Assembly (NCBI GenBank): GCA_964020085.1
Contig: OZ026598.1
Location: 20,112,629-20,176,628 of the forward strand
Direction of reading: 5' to 3'
Length of the DNA: 64,000 bases
Origin: Micromussa lordhowensis
Lineage: Eukaryota; Cnidaria; Anthozoa; Scleractinia; Lobophylliidae
Shown here: one piece after another, positions 44,632 through 57,778 of the stretch
Numbering within the stretch: the first letter of the stretch is position 1
Layout of the letters: each line of letters starts with the position of its first letter
Notes under the pieces: generated by a model
The model's database searches: none
Told to the model about the DNA's origin: nothing
Seen by the model: the letters and a program-made list of their open reading frames with translations, nothing else
Made by a program: the position numbers and the translations under genes

Positions 44632-47600
44632 TCAATTATTAAAATAAAGATCACTCAAAACTGACATGCAGTCCTCCTCACTGAACTCCAGTGGGTCAGG
44701 TATATGAAGATCATTTAGAGTTACTGAGGTACGTATAGCCCCAGCAGTAACTCCAAATGACCCACTTTGAGTTGTCTGATCATTAACCATTGCTGATTGA
44801 CATGTCTGCGACCTTGCCTTTTTTTGTAATGTCAGCCTGCTCCTCCTCTCGTTTAACCTCAAAGCTTCCTCAGCATTTGTAGCTGAGGAGCTTTGCAGAG
44901 GAGTCAGACTGACATTACTCGATGTCTTGCTCCTTGGTGGAACGTTCTCTGATGCAATCTCCAGCAGCTGTTTCGCGCTTACATCCTCGACTGGCTCCAT
45001 ACTGGTGACAAAATCTAGTAGCCTTCTCCCCTGTATTTGGTTTCGTCTGGCAATGCGGCGCCCTTTCTCCAAATGAATTTTGCGCTTCAGTAAAAAATCC
45101 TGTTTAGCCTCCTCGTCATCAGAGTCAGCAGGTTTTGGGACGTCCCTCAGTGGCACTGGTGGGATGTTTGCACGAATATCTTGCATTTCACTTCCAGTTA
45201 AAGCTGTTGTCTTTAGGACATCATTCACAGCTTGGTCTCTTTTCTCCTGAAAACAAAATTGTGATATTTACCTATTGTGTTGCACGTAGATTACATTATT
45301 TTGTGTTTTCCTAATTAGTGTTGACAAAAAATATGTCTGAAGGATGATAAGTGGCAGGCAAAATAATGGTGAGGGCCTCAGTAGTTAAGTGGGAAATCTT
45401 TCACATATATAGTTCTAGGTAAACAATTAATAATTTCACAAATGTCTGGATCCTTGATTGACTCTTTTTTAGATAATGTCTATGTCCTTGTAGTTTATGT
45501 ATCAAAAAAGCCATACAGCTATATGTACACCTAAGTTTAAACCACATTCAACTTGTGCAATGTTGTTTAATTTGCCAATCACTTAAATTTTAAAGTACCC
45601 CAGTTGCATTGATGGATTTATTTTTAAATATGCTTTCTTGCATATAAATATGTACCGGTAATTAAAGAAATGCTCTTTTCTATACACTGAAAGCCCTAAT
45701 CTTTCCCTGCTTGTTTGGGTGGAAGATCTCGAAACTGCATTGCATTTATTCTTATAAGCATCATGGCACAAGAGTTTAATTTGAAGAGAAAGTAACGTAT
45801 AAATATCAATAAAACCGTTGTATCTATGTATGTCAAGAATGATGAAAATGATACCATTGTTAGACGATTCCGTCTATTCAACAATCGCTGTCTTCTCCGT
45901 TTTAGCCCGTCACTCTTGATCATGCACTGGTGACGCTGGCTTCGATAATATCTCTTGACACGTTTTGTAATCACAGAACTGCAAGGGGGTTTTTTTGGTT
46001 TTCCATTGTCATCGTAACTCATCTCCTGCTTTATAAACTCCACAATTTCTTTCACAAGACTTTTATCTACTTCACCCCAAGGTACTGATAGAAACAAGTT
46101 CAAAAAGAGATATAAAATAATTTAGCATACCTGAAGCAATGCCTAAAAGAGTTTTTTTTAAGTGAAATCATAAGTAACGTGGTTCAGTCCTTTAGACTAT
46201 CTGAGTACACTGGAACAGCAGATCTAGAGCGGTGCCAAATAATAATGCACACACGATACAGTATCTACTGGCTGAATTCAATGACTTCTAAATAATAGCT
46301 GAAATTTTCCCCGATCTTCAGATTAAATCAGACAAGTGATTTAATACTACAGACAATTAAGGCATGTGAACTGTGTCCAGTACGTAGTACTCCATGAGTA
46401 TACCGGTACACAAATAAATTAGGGAACTCTCGTTAACAAGCAACCACCAATCCAGCTTAGTGTGGTAGAACAAATGCTCACAACTGTTAGAAGTAAGTTA
46501 CAATCTTTTATGTATCTTTCAAGCTAATAATCTTCAAGTTCACAATCTAACATGAAATTATGACTTGATGTACATGGTTTAAATGCAAGACCATTAATTC
46601 ATGTGATATGTTCCCTCAGGCTGGTACATATATGAACTTGTTACAGTTTATTGCATTCATTGATTTAATCTGTACCTTGTCCAGGATTGAGTCTATTTTT
46701 AAATTCAAACTTAAATGCATCTCTCACAACATCCTACAAAGGCAAAAATGATGCAGTTTAGATTGTGATTAAAAAAATTTAAAACTCCATGTATAGAACC
46801 AAATGGTGTATTATAAAACCCAGGATTTATTTACACTGTAGTGCATCTACAGTGGTTTTCTTAAGTTACCTCTCACCAATCATCAGATTGAGAGGCAGGA
46901 AGAGGGGGGTCCTGTCCTTGCTTTTCCTTCGTGTTGTTTGTCTGTGTTTTTTAACTTCAATGCAAATTGTATGGCTATGTCAATTGGAGGGTGATATGGT
47001 TTTGTAGCTCACAGAAGGCCCTAATGTCTTGCCTAGTCAAACTGGATGGTAGGTAATTAGTTTCCTTAATGGCCAACCCTAGAGGGGGAGGACTCCCATA
47101 CTAAACAGACAGGCCATAGTAAATTTTAAGATGGATCATATAAGGGAGAATAATCTGGGTGTGGCTCGCACATTTCTCGCCCCTAACCTAAAACTGGTAT
47201 CATAAGCAAACAAACGTGTTACCTTGTTAAACTTGTTATTGATTTTAATACCTTTGATCATAAATCTTAACATTCAGATCTGGTAATTAAAATGAAATGG
47301 GTTGAAATCAATTTTGCAAAATTTCTTCGTGTGCTACCCTAACCATGGCCTTAAAGGCTGCTATTTTAATCCACAACACTCTTAGCGAGACCAAAATGTG
47401 AAGTTTACAATCCTTAATTGGAGAAATGAAGTGAAAATGGCGAGCAGTCCCGTCTGTATGCCCCCCCCGGCCTCCCCCCACTCTCTGGGGTGTCCAACAA
47501 GTTATGAATATTTCTTAGATGAAAATTACTCGAAATTACAGAGTCCATGTGGGATTAAGATGACGCGTACATACGCGCGTTTCTTTTTTGGTTTTATCTC

Positions 47601-47889
47601 ATCACGATGTAGATGGCAAAGTAAATATTTACTACGCGAGTTATTAATGAAATATTTTGTCACTCACCACTGGAACAGCTTTCGATGGTATGGCAGACTG
47701 AGGAGAGAGTAACAACAACATAGGTTATCGCAAACTTAACCAGATAATTGTTTTGAAGAGCTACAATAGTAAACACGTACTTACGTGACTTTTGGAAATC
47801 GCATCCTCAATGAAGTCCCCTAAGAATTTCCTGGCCTCTCTATTTTGAAGTAGCACTTCCATCAACTCGCCAGGGTTGTCTACATTCAT
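44632..47889 (-). CDS. Unrecognised basic protein, five exons
   Basis: Minus-strand exons 47785-47889, 47668-47697, 46676-46733, 45855-46084 and 44632-45246 join in phase with GT-AG borders to give 345 residues. The N-terminus (MNVDNPGELMEVLLQNREAR) is short and acidic. Exon 4 carries PWGEVDKSLVKEIVEFIKQE followed by a strongly basic segment, KRVKRYYRSQRHQ and KRRRQRLLNRRNR. Exon 5 is Ser/Thr-rich with another basic helix (KGRRIARRNQIQGRRLL) and an acidic end, EFSEEDCMSVL. A nucleic-acid-binding role is plausible from charge alone. I do not recognise the family. It starts 262 bp from, and head-to-head with, the transposase-like gene at 48152, so the two probably share a promoter and may belong to one mobile element or one domesticated locus. 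Confidence 0.75.
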
Positions 47890-48151
47890 CTTTGACAAAG
47901 AAATTGTGTGATTCTTTTTAACGCTGCGCCGTGTCTCGAATTTTCCGCAGTCAGAAAAGCCCGAAATGTTGTAAATGCTGTGTTAATTACACTGGATCAC
48001 GCAATGTTGATCGCGAACATACACGTATTCGCGCAAATTGCGCCAGCATCAGAGCTCGGGTTAGTCTCCCCTCGCAGCTCTCGCTTGGTCAACATAACTT
48101 ACATCAAAAAACGATAAAGAATAATGAAAAAAGACGCCATAACGATCCGAA
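47890..48151. promoter_or_regulatory. Bidirectional promoter region
   Basis: Only 262 bp separate the two divergent start codons (minus at 47889, plus at 48152). The interval is richer in CG dinucleotides than its surroundings, and I see no TATA box. A shared promoter is inferred from geometry. Confidence 0.5.
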
Positions 48152-51100
48152 ATGACCGGTGAATATCGAAAGTGTTTTTGTCCCAACTGTCAGGGATGTT
48201 TGCGTGCGCGGCGAACAGTCTTTCGGCACCAAAAACTGTTCGGGTTTCGGTCTAGTGAAGAACTTGAAGTTAGTAGTCAGCCCAGTAAACGGACTAAATT
48301 TACAGACGAAAATTTGGAAATTAAAGGTAGGTATAATTCTTGACTGAAATAGGATATATATATGTATATTATGACGTGCGAACGCATCAAGCAGTTTCGT
48401 CCATCGGACGTCGTTTGTTCTAAATATCATTTTCCAATAAATGTCCATTTTACAGTTGCAATCTATACCACTGAGTAGACATCCACAGGTTTACACGTTT
48501 CAGACCTTCCATTTGCGGTCAAAATTGATGTTAATATTAACTGTGATTGTTGGCGGTCACATACGCCTATTGTCACGTGACCAACACAAAGGAAAGGAAA
48601 ACTTGGAGCGGAGCGTTGGAGCGGATTCGTGAAATTGGGGTATTGACTGTTTTCACGATCCCATAATGCAATACGTTTTGGGGGGTTCTTTACATAAAAA
48701 CAATGCAATTTATTTACTCTTGGGACTGTATCATGCTTCAGTGAACTGATTATCCATTGTTTTAATGTAAATAACCCCCCAAAATGAACTGTATTATGGG
48801 ATTGGTGAAAAAAGCGAATTAAGGAACCTGTTCTTTTCCTCCCCGAAATGTACTGTTTTTCTTATCTTTGAATTAATTGCAATTAATTTTATCTAGATGA
48901 GGTTGACAAAAATTCAGAACTGGACAAATACATATCAATAGAAAACAGAGGAATTCCAACAAATGGTGAGTATATTATACTGGTTATTCTACATTTGGAC
49001 CCAAGGCCAAGCAGCAGAGCAATAATTTTGAATATGTCTGACTTGCTAACCTGAAATCCGTGTAAAGTGGGAAATGGAAAAAGTACTAATTAAAAAAGTC
49101 ATTTTCAAGCCTTCTGATTGTAATGGTTATCCTACATAGTGAGGTGTAGAGGTAGGATCAATTAATTACCCAGGTGGTGAGATCACTTGGATAAACTATT
49201 TGAAAGTTTTCCCTGACTGCATATTTACTCTCCTTTGCAAATTAAATAATTAAGGTTGTCTTTGCTCTATTATGTCCTAATCAATCGCATCACAAATGCA
49301 TGGAGGATGTTATTTCCACAGATGACCCTGAACAACAGAGTGATGATCATAATGATGAAGGTGATGAAGATCAAGGAATTCTTTCGGACTCAGGTGAGAA
49401 ATACCACATTTAATTATCCATAACATGCTGTTGCTTGCATCAAATTTTTTCCTGCAGTTATTATTTCTAATGTAAACATGTGGCTTATCAGTTTTTGGAT
49501 ATATTCCTTCTAGGTTTTCTCTTTGTTTTAAACATGAAAAACTTAAAATAGGAACTTTTACAAATTCTCCCATAAAAAACCTGTAGATCATGCATGGCAT
49601 TTACCTGTGATTAATGTCCGTGTACCTATTGAATTTTGATATACATAACATTGCTTAAAGAGGTGGCTAGAACAGATAGTGTACCATTTACATTAGGACT
49701 GTGTCATGTAATTATTGCTACTCAGTTAAATTTTATCTGTACTACTCTGTAGCAACTGAAAGAGAGGTGATTGAATGTGAATAGTGTACATCTTAATACA
49801 ATTATTTCTTAAGGCCTGTTTTCTTGAGGTAAACTTTTAGTATGTAATGTTCAGATAGTGTAACTTAATATCAAATTTCTTATTAAAATGGGACAGTGCT
49901 GCATTTATGATGAGTGCCAATTTAATTTTTTCCATAGGTATGGCGGGGACATCTGACGACAGTGGCGACGAACATCAGGGAAACAGTGCCCTAATATGTA
50001 AGAATGTACATGATGTAGTTTCAATTAAACTAAATTCCATGACTAATGAAAAGACTCTTAAGTATATAATATGTGCACAGGATACAGTGAAAGAAAGAGG
50101 CTAGTGACCATGTCATGCAATGTGAAGGATACCATGTACCATACTATTGTAACAAACATAAATATGACAAATTCAATCCATGACTAAATACATTCAATTA
50201 CAATGCATGGATTTCATAATTATACAAAAATAAAGACAGACACTGTCATGATAACAGCCACAAGGAATATGTTTAGTTATGGGAAAAGTTATTGTAAACT
50301 ATGTGTTCTGTATGTGACATTTTGCAGACGACTTGGAAATGTCAGAGAGCGAGAGTGATCACTCTGAGGGCAATGATGACAGTGGGAGCAATAATATAGT
50401 TACAAGTCCAGTTAAAGGACACACAGTGAATATGGAACAAGAGAATATGGAAGAGCAGATACCGGGAGAATTGCAAGAGACTGACAACAAAGAGCAAGAA
50501 AAGATTCACTTCATCAGATGGTTTTCCTTACTACTTCTCCGAATAAAACTGCACTATAATCTTTCCAACAACCTTTTTACTGTACTCTTAAATGTCATAT
50601 ATTTTATTTTTGTGATATTTCGCCATCCACTTCATATGATGTTTCCAAAAACAATTGGTGACATTGAGATTATTTCGAATTTGAAAGTGCTCAATAAGAC
50701 AGTTATTTTTGCAGTCTGCCCTAACCCTAAATGTTCAGCTCTCTATAATTTAAATGAAATCAGTGTTGGTAGAAGTGGACAACAGAAACCTGCTCTGTGC
50801 AAGAAAAAAATTTGGGGGAAGAAATGTAGCACAGAACTGTCTTTCGAAAAGAAGTTGTCTTTTGGAAGAACAAAAATGGTTCCTTTCAAAACATTTCCCT
50901 TTCTTCCTCCTTCTGAATGGATCAAAACATATTTTAAACAAGAGCAATTCCTAAGTCTTATTAAAAACCGGCCTGAACCTTCATCGACAGACTACAGAGA
51001 CATATGGGATGGAAACATTCTTCAACAGTTTATGGTGGACCCTGGAGATGAAAGAAGTCCTCTACTGAAGTGCAAAACGAATTTGGCACTACTATTGTAC

Positions 51101-53053
51101 CTGGACTTCTTCAATCCCTTTCAGCGAGCAGTGTACTCATGTGGAGCCCTGTATATTAGTGTTCTGAATATCCCAAAGAGTCAGCGCTTCAAAGCGAAGT
51201 GGACAATGCTTACTGGGTTGATACCTGGTCCATCTGAGCCTGAAGGTCACGTCAACAGCTACCTATCACCAATTGTTGATGACTTATTGACACTATATGC
51301 TGGGATTCAAATCCAGTCATGTGGAGGTCAGGTCATTCTCAGTCGCTCCCTTCTTCTTCCAGTTTTGGCCGATATGCCTGCATCAAGAAAGTTATCGCAA
51401 TACAAGAGTCACAAAGCAGATCTGCCCTGTGATAAGTGTCGATTTCAGGCCGTTAGAGAAAAGGGGACTAGAGGAGCAAGTGGCAAGATGAGCTTTCATA
51501 CCAATCAGAGTTGCCCACTGCGGACGGACGAAGAGGTGAGGAAAGCAATGAATGCCTACAAGAAAGCATCAAGCAAGACAAATGCTCAAACTATTTCACA
51601 ACAACAAGGTGTCAAGTACAGCGAATTAAGTCGTCTGCCATATTTTGACATGGTTCAAAATTTCTTGATTGATCCCATGCACAACCTTTTGATGGGCCTT
51701 GTGTCAAACATTGGAGATGTCCTCATAACTAACAACAACAACTTGATGTCAGACAAAGAAAGGGAAACATTAGCTAGAAGATTGAGTGTTCTCAGAGTCC
51801 CTTATGACCTTGGGAGATTGCCAAAAACAATGCTGGAAAAGATGTCAGCCCGTGGTTTGAAAGCTCAGCAATGGAAGAATTTCATTGTCACTTATGCAAG
51901 GGTGTGTCTGTGGAACATTGTACCTTATCAACTGTATGAAATTGTGAAATGCCTTGCAGAAGTAATTGAAATTATGCTAAAAGACCCTATCACCAGGCAA
52001 GAAGTGGATGAAATCTCACGCCTTCTTCACAAGCATCATGCACTGTACACTAAATACTTTGGTAAATTTGAAGTAAGTGTTAATTACCACATGGCACTCC
52101 ACATACCTGAAGTTATCCAAAACTGGGGACACCCAACAAGCTGGTGGTGCTTCCCTTATGAGCGACACATTGGCATGCTAGGCGAGGTCAACACAAGTGG
52201 GAAAACTGTAGAAGAAGAGATATTTCGTAACTTTGTCATGCACCATTTAATTGACGCAGCAAGACTACCATCATTGAGTTCAATTTGTGAAAATGACATT
52301 CCTCAACCTTTACAGCCCTTTATAAATCCTTACCACAATGATTGCAAGGAAGACCATAATGAGGAATGGGCAGTATTTCAAAGAATTCAAGCCGAACGCT
52401 TCTTCAAGGGGACAGGCACTGTTTACAAAGAAGAATCACCTACTGACCCCATGTCTGAAGATAGATGTCTAGAGTTGCAGATGAAGGTGGAAAGAGAAGA
52501 TCTGGAAGATGTGCAATGTTGGCCCATCGAGATGTTACCACCAAAGCGGTTGAAGCAAAGACCGAAAATCCAGTTTTACAGTGAGCTTAAAAGTTACTTG
52601 GAGGACATACATGAGGAGAGCCTGGTATTTGTTGAACCAAGGATAGACATCTTTGCCAGATGTTTGGTGAATGGCTCCACATTCTCGTCAGCATACAACA
52701 GAACAGATCGAGGCCAAACCGCCCTGGTATATTGTGTTGACAAGTTAAACCAGAGAGATGCTGAGGGGGAGGTTTCTCCTTACTTTGTGAGGATAAATTT
52801 TTTCTTCACTGCACGAGTCCACCTGAAGGAATCTAATGGAGTAAATGAAATGAGGATTCACCATATGGCTAATGTTGACTGGTTTCACTTTGCAAACAAA
52901 GACCACACCGTTGACAAGTTAAGTGGTTTGCCAGCCCTAAAGAACACTTTCTATAGAAGAGAGCACATAGTAAATGTGAGACGATTAATACGGAGAGTGG
53001 CCTTGCTCGAAGTTAAAAAAAATTATCAACTTGTGTCAACCTTCAGTAGGTAA
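48152..53053 (+). CDS. TNP2 (EnSpm/CACTA)-type transposase-like protein, five exons
   Basis: Exons 48152-48326, 48897-48965, 49322-49393, 49938-49997 and 50328-53053 are all in phase and give 1,033 residues. Exon 1 has a Cys-rich head (CFCPNCQGCLRARRTVFRHQ) like the N-terminus of many mobile-element proteins. Exons 2-4 are short and very acidic. Exon 5 holds the tnp2/DUF4218-like core in the usual order: LLYLDFFNPF, LIPGPSEPEGHVNSYL, CDKCRF, YFDMVQNFLIDPMHNLLMGL, PYDLGRLPKTM, ALHIPEVIQNWGHPTSWWCFPYERH. TNP2 proteins move CACTA elements. No frame break is visible, so it is either an active copy or a domesticated gene. The stop (TAA 53051-53053) overlaps a possible donor (AGTAG|GTAATA), so a further 3' exon cannot be excluded. 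I found no CACTA-type ends by eye. Confidence 0.88.
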
Positions 53054-53970
53054 TATAGTCAGACTTCTTCTCTCTTGGATTTAACTTGGCTTGTACAAAC
53101 CACACCACAGTGTTCACCCAATTACCTCTGGAACAAACTGTGTGATAGTATTGGTGGTGCACAGGATCATACGTGCATAAATCAGAAATGTCAGAATGTT
53201 GTGCCAAAACAAAACAGCGTGTTCAGTGGAGCGTCCATCGCCATGTGATGTCAACGATGCAGTCTTCCCACTGACTACAACTGAATTAAACAAACTGAAC
53301 AATCAGGCCGGCAATTTTGTGTATAGTCGTAAGGCCGAAATTGGTATTGAGTTCTAGGTGAACCTTTGCACAAATCAGTTGGTGATTGCATCATAAGATA
53401 ATTTAGTGATCAAAGAATGGCCCCTGGTGAATACAACTAATTACATGTATTTTTCCTATTTTAGTATAAAAATGTGATGGGGAGAGTACCATCATTAAGA
53501 CACTTTATCTTTGTTATGATTCAAGGCAAAAAAGAAGTGCATTGTATCACAAGCTGCTTTAGGGTTATAATGAGATCATTAAACATTTTTCACAAGTTAC
53601 TTATTACAAACTCCATGAACGAGAAAAGGTAACAGAGTAATACATAATCACTCAACTGGATAAAGAATATTTTACAAAAAAGGACAAATATTGCTTACAT
53701 ATCAGCTTCGTGCAGTAGCCATATCATTACTACCAATATACGTATTCAAGTATATTTTAAGACAGGCCAGGCTATCCAATAGAGTGTTGATAAATCATTG
53801 CAAGTAAACGGGACATAGAATGGCAATTCCACTGTCAAGTGTCAATTAATAACCTCGAAAATTGATTACCACAAATTTTTACACATGCAATATGGCTTAC
53901 CAACATAATTGAAGAGATCAACATTTATCGAGCTACTTGTAATTCCTCCTGAAGACCAGCGTGAAGACCC

Positions 53971-54114
53971 AGGTCCGGGTTGTTCGAAAGGCGAATAACT
54001 CCATTCACCGCATAAATCACTATCCAGTGGATAGCAAGGTTTGTTTTGTCAACACTTAACCACTGGACAGCAATGTATCCGGTGGATGATATCCAGCCTT
54101 CGAACAACTGGCCT
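53971..54114. mobile_element. MITE with inverted gttgttcgaa ends
   Basis: The left end gggttgttcgaaaggcg is mirrored by cagccttcgaacaactgg. Inner tatccagtggata and atccggtggat blocks are also inverted. A familiar short coral element; non-coding. Confidence 0.65.
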
Positions 54115-56142
54115 GAATGTCACTAACTCGCACCAATCCTCCTCCTCTTCATACAACATGACGGATCGGTCGATTAAACATGGCAGGTATTGTTATACTG
54201 TGTGATCTTGTGCTAATAATTTTTAAATATTGCAAAGGCAGACTTTTGCATCGTTTTTCAGTGGTCTAAAATATCTTGTGACTGCAGTGACACAAATGAG
54301 AGGTCACAATACCTTTGCAGTCAGTCTCGGGTTATGATTCCCCAGATGATTCCTAACTGCCGATAAAATCATAACAGTTGATTCAAAAGAACTGATATTA
54401 TCAACACAGTTGATTCCAGAGAAAATTTCCCAAGCTTTAAATCTCATAATCCAATCCCTCTAATGATTCTCAGGTCTATCAAAATCAACTCATGTGATTT
54501 CAGAACCTGGAGAAAATCATCTCATGTATTCAGATGTGTGATTCACAACCGCATTTTCCTGTGTAAAGCATAACATAGAAACGGCAGTAGAAACGAGATG
54601 TTGTTAGGCGGTTTTGTTTGTACACAGAAACCGCTGGTAACAAAAACATTTGCTACGTATAGTTTCTTTTAAAATTTAAATTAACAGAAATTCACAGATC
54701 CTTTTCCTTATAACGGATCGCGAGGAAAACAATTCAATCAATTACTTCTCTCGGTTTTAAAAGCCTCAAGCGGAGTACTTAGTGTTTTTTCTGTTTGTTC
54801 GTTTTGTTTATCTTTTACTTTTTTCTTTACCGGATGTCGTATTTGCAATCTGCCGAATGCTTGACATAATATTAATTTGTTTAACGTAGGATTTCCACTT
54901 TATTTGCAGGTGTATTTAGTGCAAATTATGTGCTCGCTCTTCTTTCATTTCTGTCAGGTGGTCTCCAGCGAATGCTGTTTTTTAGTCACGCAATAGTTCT
55001 ACTCGTCAAGCCCTAAAGCTCTTTCAGTTCGGAGAACCGTAATGGCGTATTAGTTTTTCATCTAACCTGAAGATTTTTTTACATGGAAAAAAGAGACATA
55101 TCTCGGTTCTTGCACACAGTATTCTGATCATGAATGCTGCCACAAGCTGCAACACTGTTGAAACTTTAGGTGCAATATAGTAGCAAGCAGTACGGCTTTT
55201 CGTAATTAAAATGGGAGGGGGACATAGACAAGGCAGCTGGCTGCAGCTCAGTTTTCAGTTGTTTGCGTCAATCATCACAATGCTTCGTGTGATAACAGTG
55301 TTGCAAGAGCAAGGCTTCTTCTTTCCAAGTGCTTAAATTGGAAAATATACTGCGACGGATCATTCTTCAACCGCAGTTCATATATGAATTATTTCGTATA
55401 TACCTCACATCAGTGTTGCAAACGGTTAATACATATTGAAATTATTACGCGAAATGTTTCAAGATCTTTCAACGTAAAAACTAACAGAAGAAATGCTAAT
55501 TCGGCAACATTACAAGCAACAATTTCGGTTGCTACACATCTGCATGACAAAAATCATTTTGACGGCTAAGTATGAAGTACAGTCAGTTTTATAATTACAA
55601 ACCCCTATTGCGCCATTCAATTTTGGTACTTAAATATATCTTTTCAGTTTCACACGTACTATACTCAGAAAATAGATTTTCAGTGTTAAGAAATATCGGG
55701 ATTCCACATCACTACGTACATTACTGACAAGCCATTTCTGAGTTGAGTTTTACCTCTGTTTCAAAACGAGCCCTGGTCCTGAGTTTGATTCGAAGGCAAC
55801 CAACGCGCAAGAAAATCTCACTTTCCACGTGAAAGGCTGTGCATCAAGACTCGTTTTCAAACAGAGGCAAGAGCAACGAAGGGGTTTGTCAGTTCCGTTT
55901 CAATATTCTAGATGAGTATTTCATCTAAGAAACTGATAAAGGTTCTTAAAAATTCTCTCATAAAATGATGCATATTCTTTACAAGCCCGATCTATTAAGC
56001 TAGGATGGCTATTCTAGTACTTTTCTTGCCCACGAAAATACTTAAATAATTAATATTCGACTTTTTAAAATTTATTCTTATTCTACTAAATAAAAAAATG
56101 TATATCGTCTAAGCATTAAAATCTTTTAGAGCCACCCTGGAC

Positions 56143-56240
56143 CTAGGCTCGATTTCCAGCCGCTGTTCGGGAAACGAGCCCGCGCTCCTTCTGGGGAGGA
56201 ACGTAGACCGGACACGAGAGAGCGGCGGAAATCGAGCCTA
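56143..56240. mobile_element. 98-bp palindromic MITE with 9-bp target duplication
   Basis: The ends taggctcgatttcc / ggaaatcgagccta are flanked on both sides by ccctggacc. A 9-bp duplication points to a Mutator-type transposase as the mover. Confidence 0.8.
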
Positions 56241-56830
56241 CCCTGGACCCACCCAATAAATTTCCTTGTAACGTTACTAGGGTATCAAGTAGATTGCGTT
56301 TAATTGCTACGATGATTTTCATGATTCTATGTTTTCAAAACTTTTGACTAGACTGTTCACAGCCTCTCAGCCGAGCGTCAAGTCTGGCATCCAGTTCTCT
56401 TTGCGATTCTACCCGCGCGTTCACTGACCAAGTACCCCGGAAAATAGAGGGCCGGTAAACAGTTTAACTTGAGACAAACTAAGGCCCCAACCCCACTTCA
56501 GAGAGGAAATTTGAAAACGGAGTTTTCAATCTGAAAACACTTCAAATGTTTTCCGTCCACAATACCCTGGAGAAATTTGAAAGCGCAACAATCACCGGTC
56601 ATTTTGGATTTGTGGTTGAAAAAAATAGGTCAGGGAAATAGAATCACATGATTATCGCGACGTTTTCGGTCCACACTAAAAGCGCACAGTCGACATTTTC
56701 AAACTCCTACGGTTTGAAGAGCGTTTACGAAAGGCTCCGTTTTCGTGACGGATTAGTGTGGACAGGGAATTACGTAAGCTAAACCCTCTACAGGAGATTA
56801 TTTGATTCGTTTAGCTCTTCCAACTCTTTG

Positions 56831-57747
56831 CTATAGAACAGTTTCTCTGTCAGTCACCATAAGTAACTCGCTAATTTTCAGGTTGAAATATTTACTAGAA
56901 CACTCGTCTTCCAACATCGGTTGGGACTCCGTGTCTTTATAACCGGAGTCGCAGGCCGAGGAATTATCACTACTAATTAACGAAGTGTCGTTCTTGGTTT
57001 CCCTGTGCTCGACAAGCCTGCTTGCTTGAAACTGTCTTCGTATCATAGAGTCGACACCAAAGAGCATCAGAGAGGAAACAATGGCCACAGAACCAGCGAT
57101 ATAAAATGCCTCATCATACGAACCAAATGCTTCATGTAACCAACCTGAAATATAACGAAGACGATTTCTGTAAGATACACATTTCTCCGAGCAACTAAGG
57201 GCCTCTTCATATGAGCCCGGTCAACCGGGCTGGCTCGGTTACCGGGACGAATTTGTTGTCTGTTCATATGGGAAATTTCAGCCCGGTCGACCGGGATGAA
57301 ATTCAAGAAACAAAACCAAAATAGTGAAACATAAACTTGTATCATTCACGATTGTCGTAGCTTTGTGGACTCTTGTAACTTTACTAATAAAGCTAATATG
57401 CATACTTTTGAAGTGGAAATACATAGACTGCAAAAAGTATGCCGTTTTGGCCGCTAGGATGCGAAAGCGAAGCTATTTTGTCAAAAAAGTTTCGTCCCGG
57501 TCACCCGGGCTGGAGTGTTCATATGGGAAAATTTTCATCCCGGTTACCGAGATCTCGGTCGCAAAAACCGAGATCTCGGTAACCGGGCCTGCCCGGCCTC
57601 TCATATGAACACATCGAAATTTTAACGAAGGAAAGAGTGGCGAGGCGAGATCTCGGAAACCGAGCCAGCCCGGTTGACCGGGCTCATATGAAGAGGCCCT
57701 TAACTTGGAAACATTATATGTGGGTTATTGAATTAATAAAGGGGTTA

Positions 57748-57778
<31 letters not shown>

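Larger units (their letters stand above)
53054..56830. other. Spacer between transposase-like gene and transporter gene
   Basis: Holds the MITE at 53971-54114, the inverted tggggaatcataaccc-related segment (about 54325-54355), and the palindrome with 9-bp target duplication at 56143-56240. A gaaaacggagttttc/ctccgttttcgtgac inverted element lies at about 56518-56765. No gene recognised. The segment 54175-54190 (acatggcag followed by gtattg) looks like a tiny first exon but has no supported continuation. Confidence 0.45.

Noticed and set aside
44340..53400. CACTA-type terminal repeats flanking the TNP2-like gene pair
   Set aside because: I looked for CACT... and its inverse outside both stop codons and found no matching pair; a computed inverted-repeat search would be needed.
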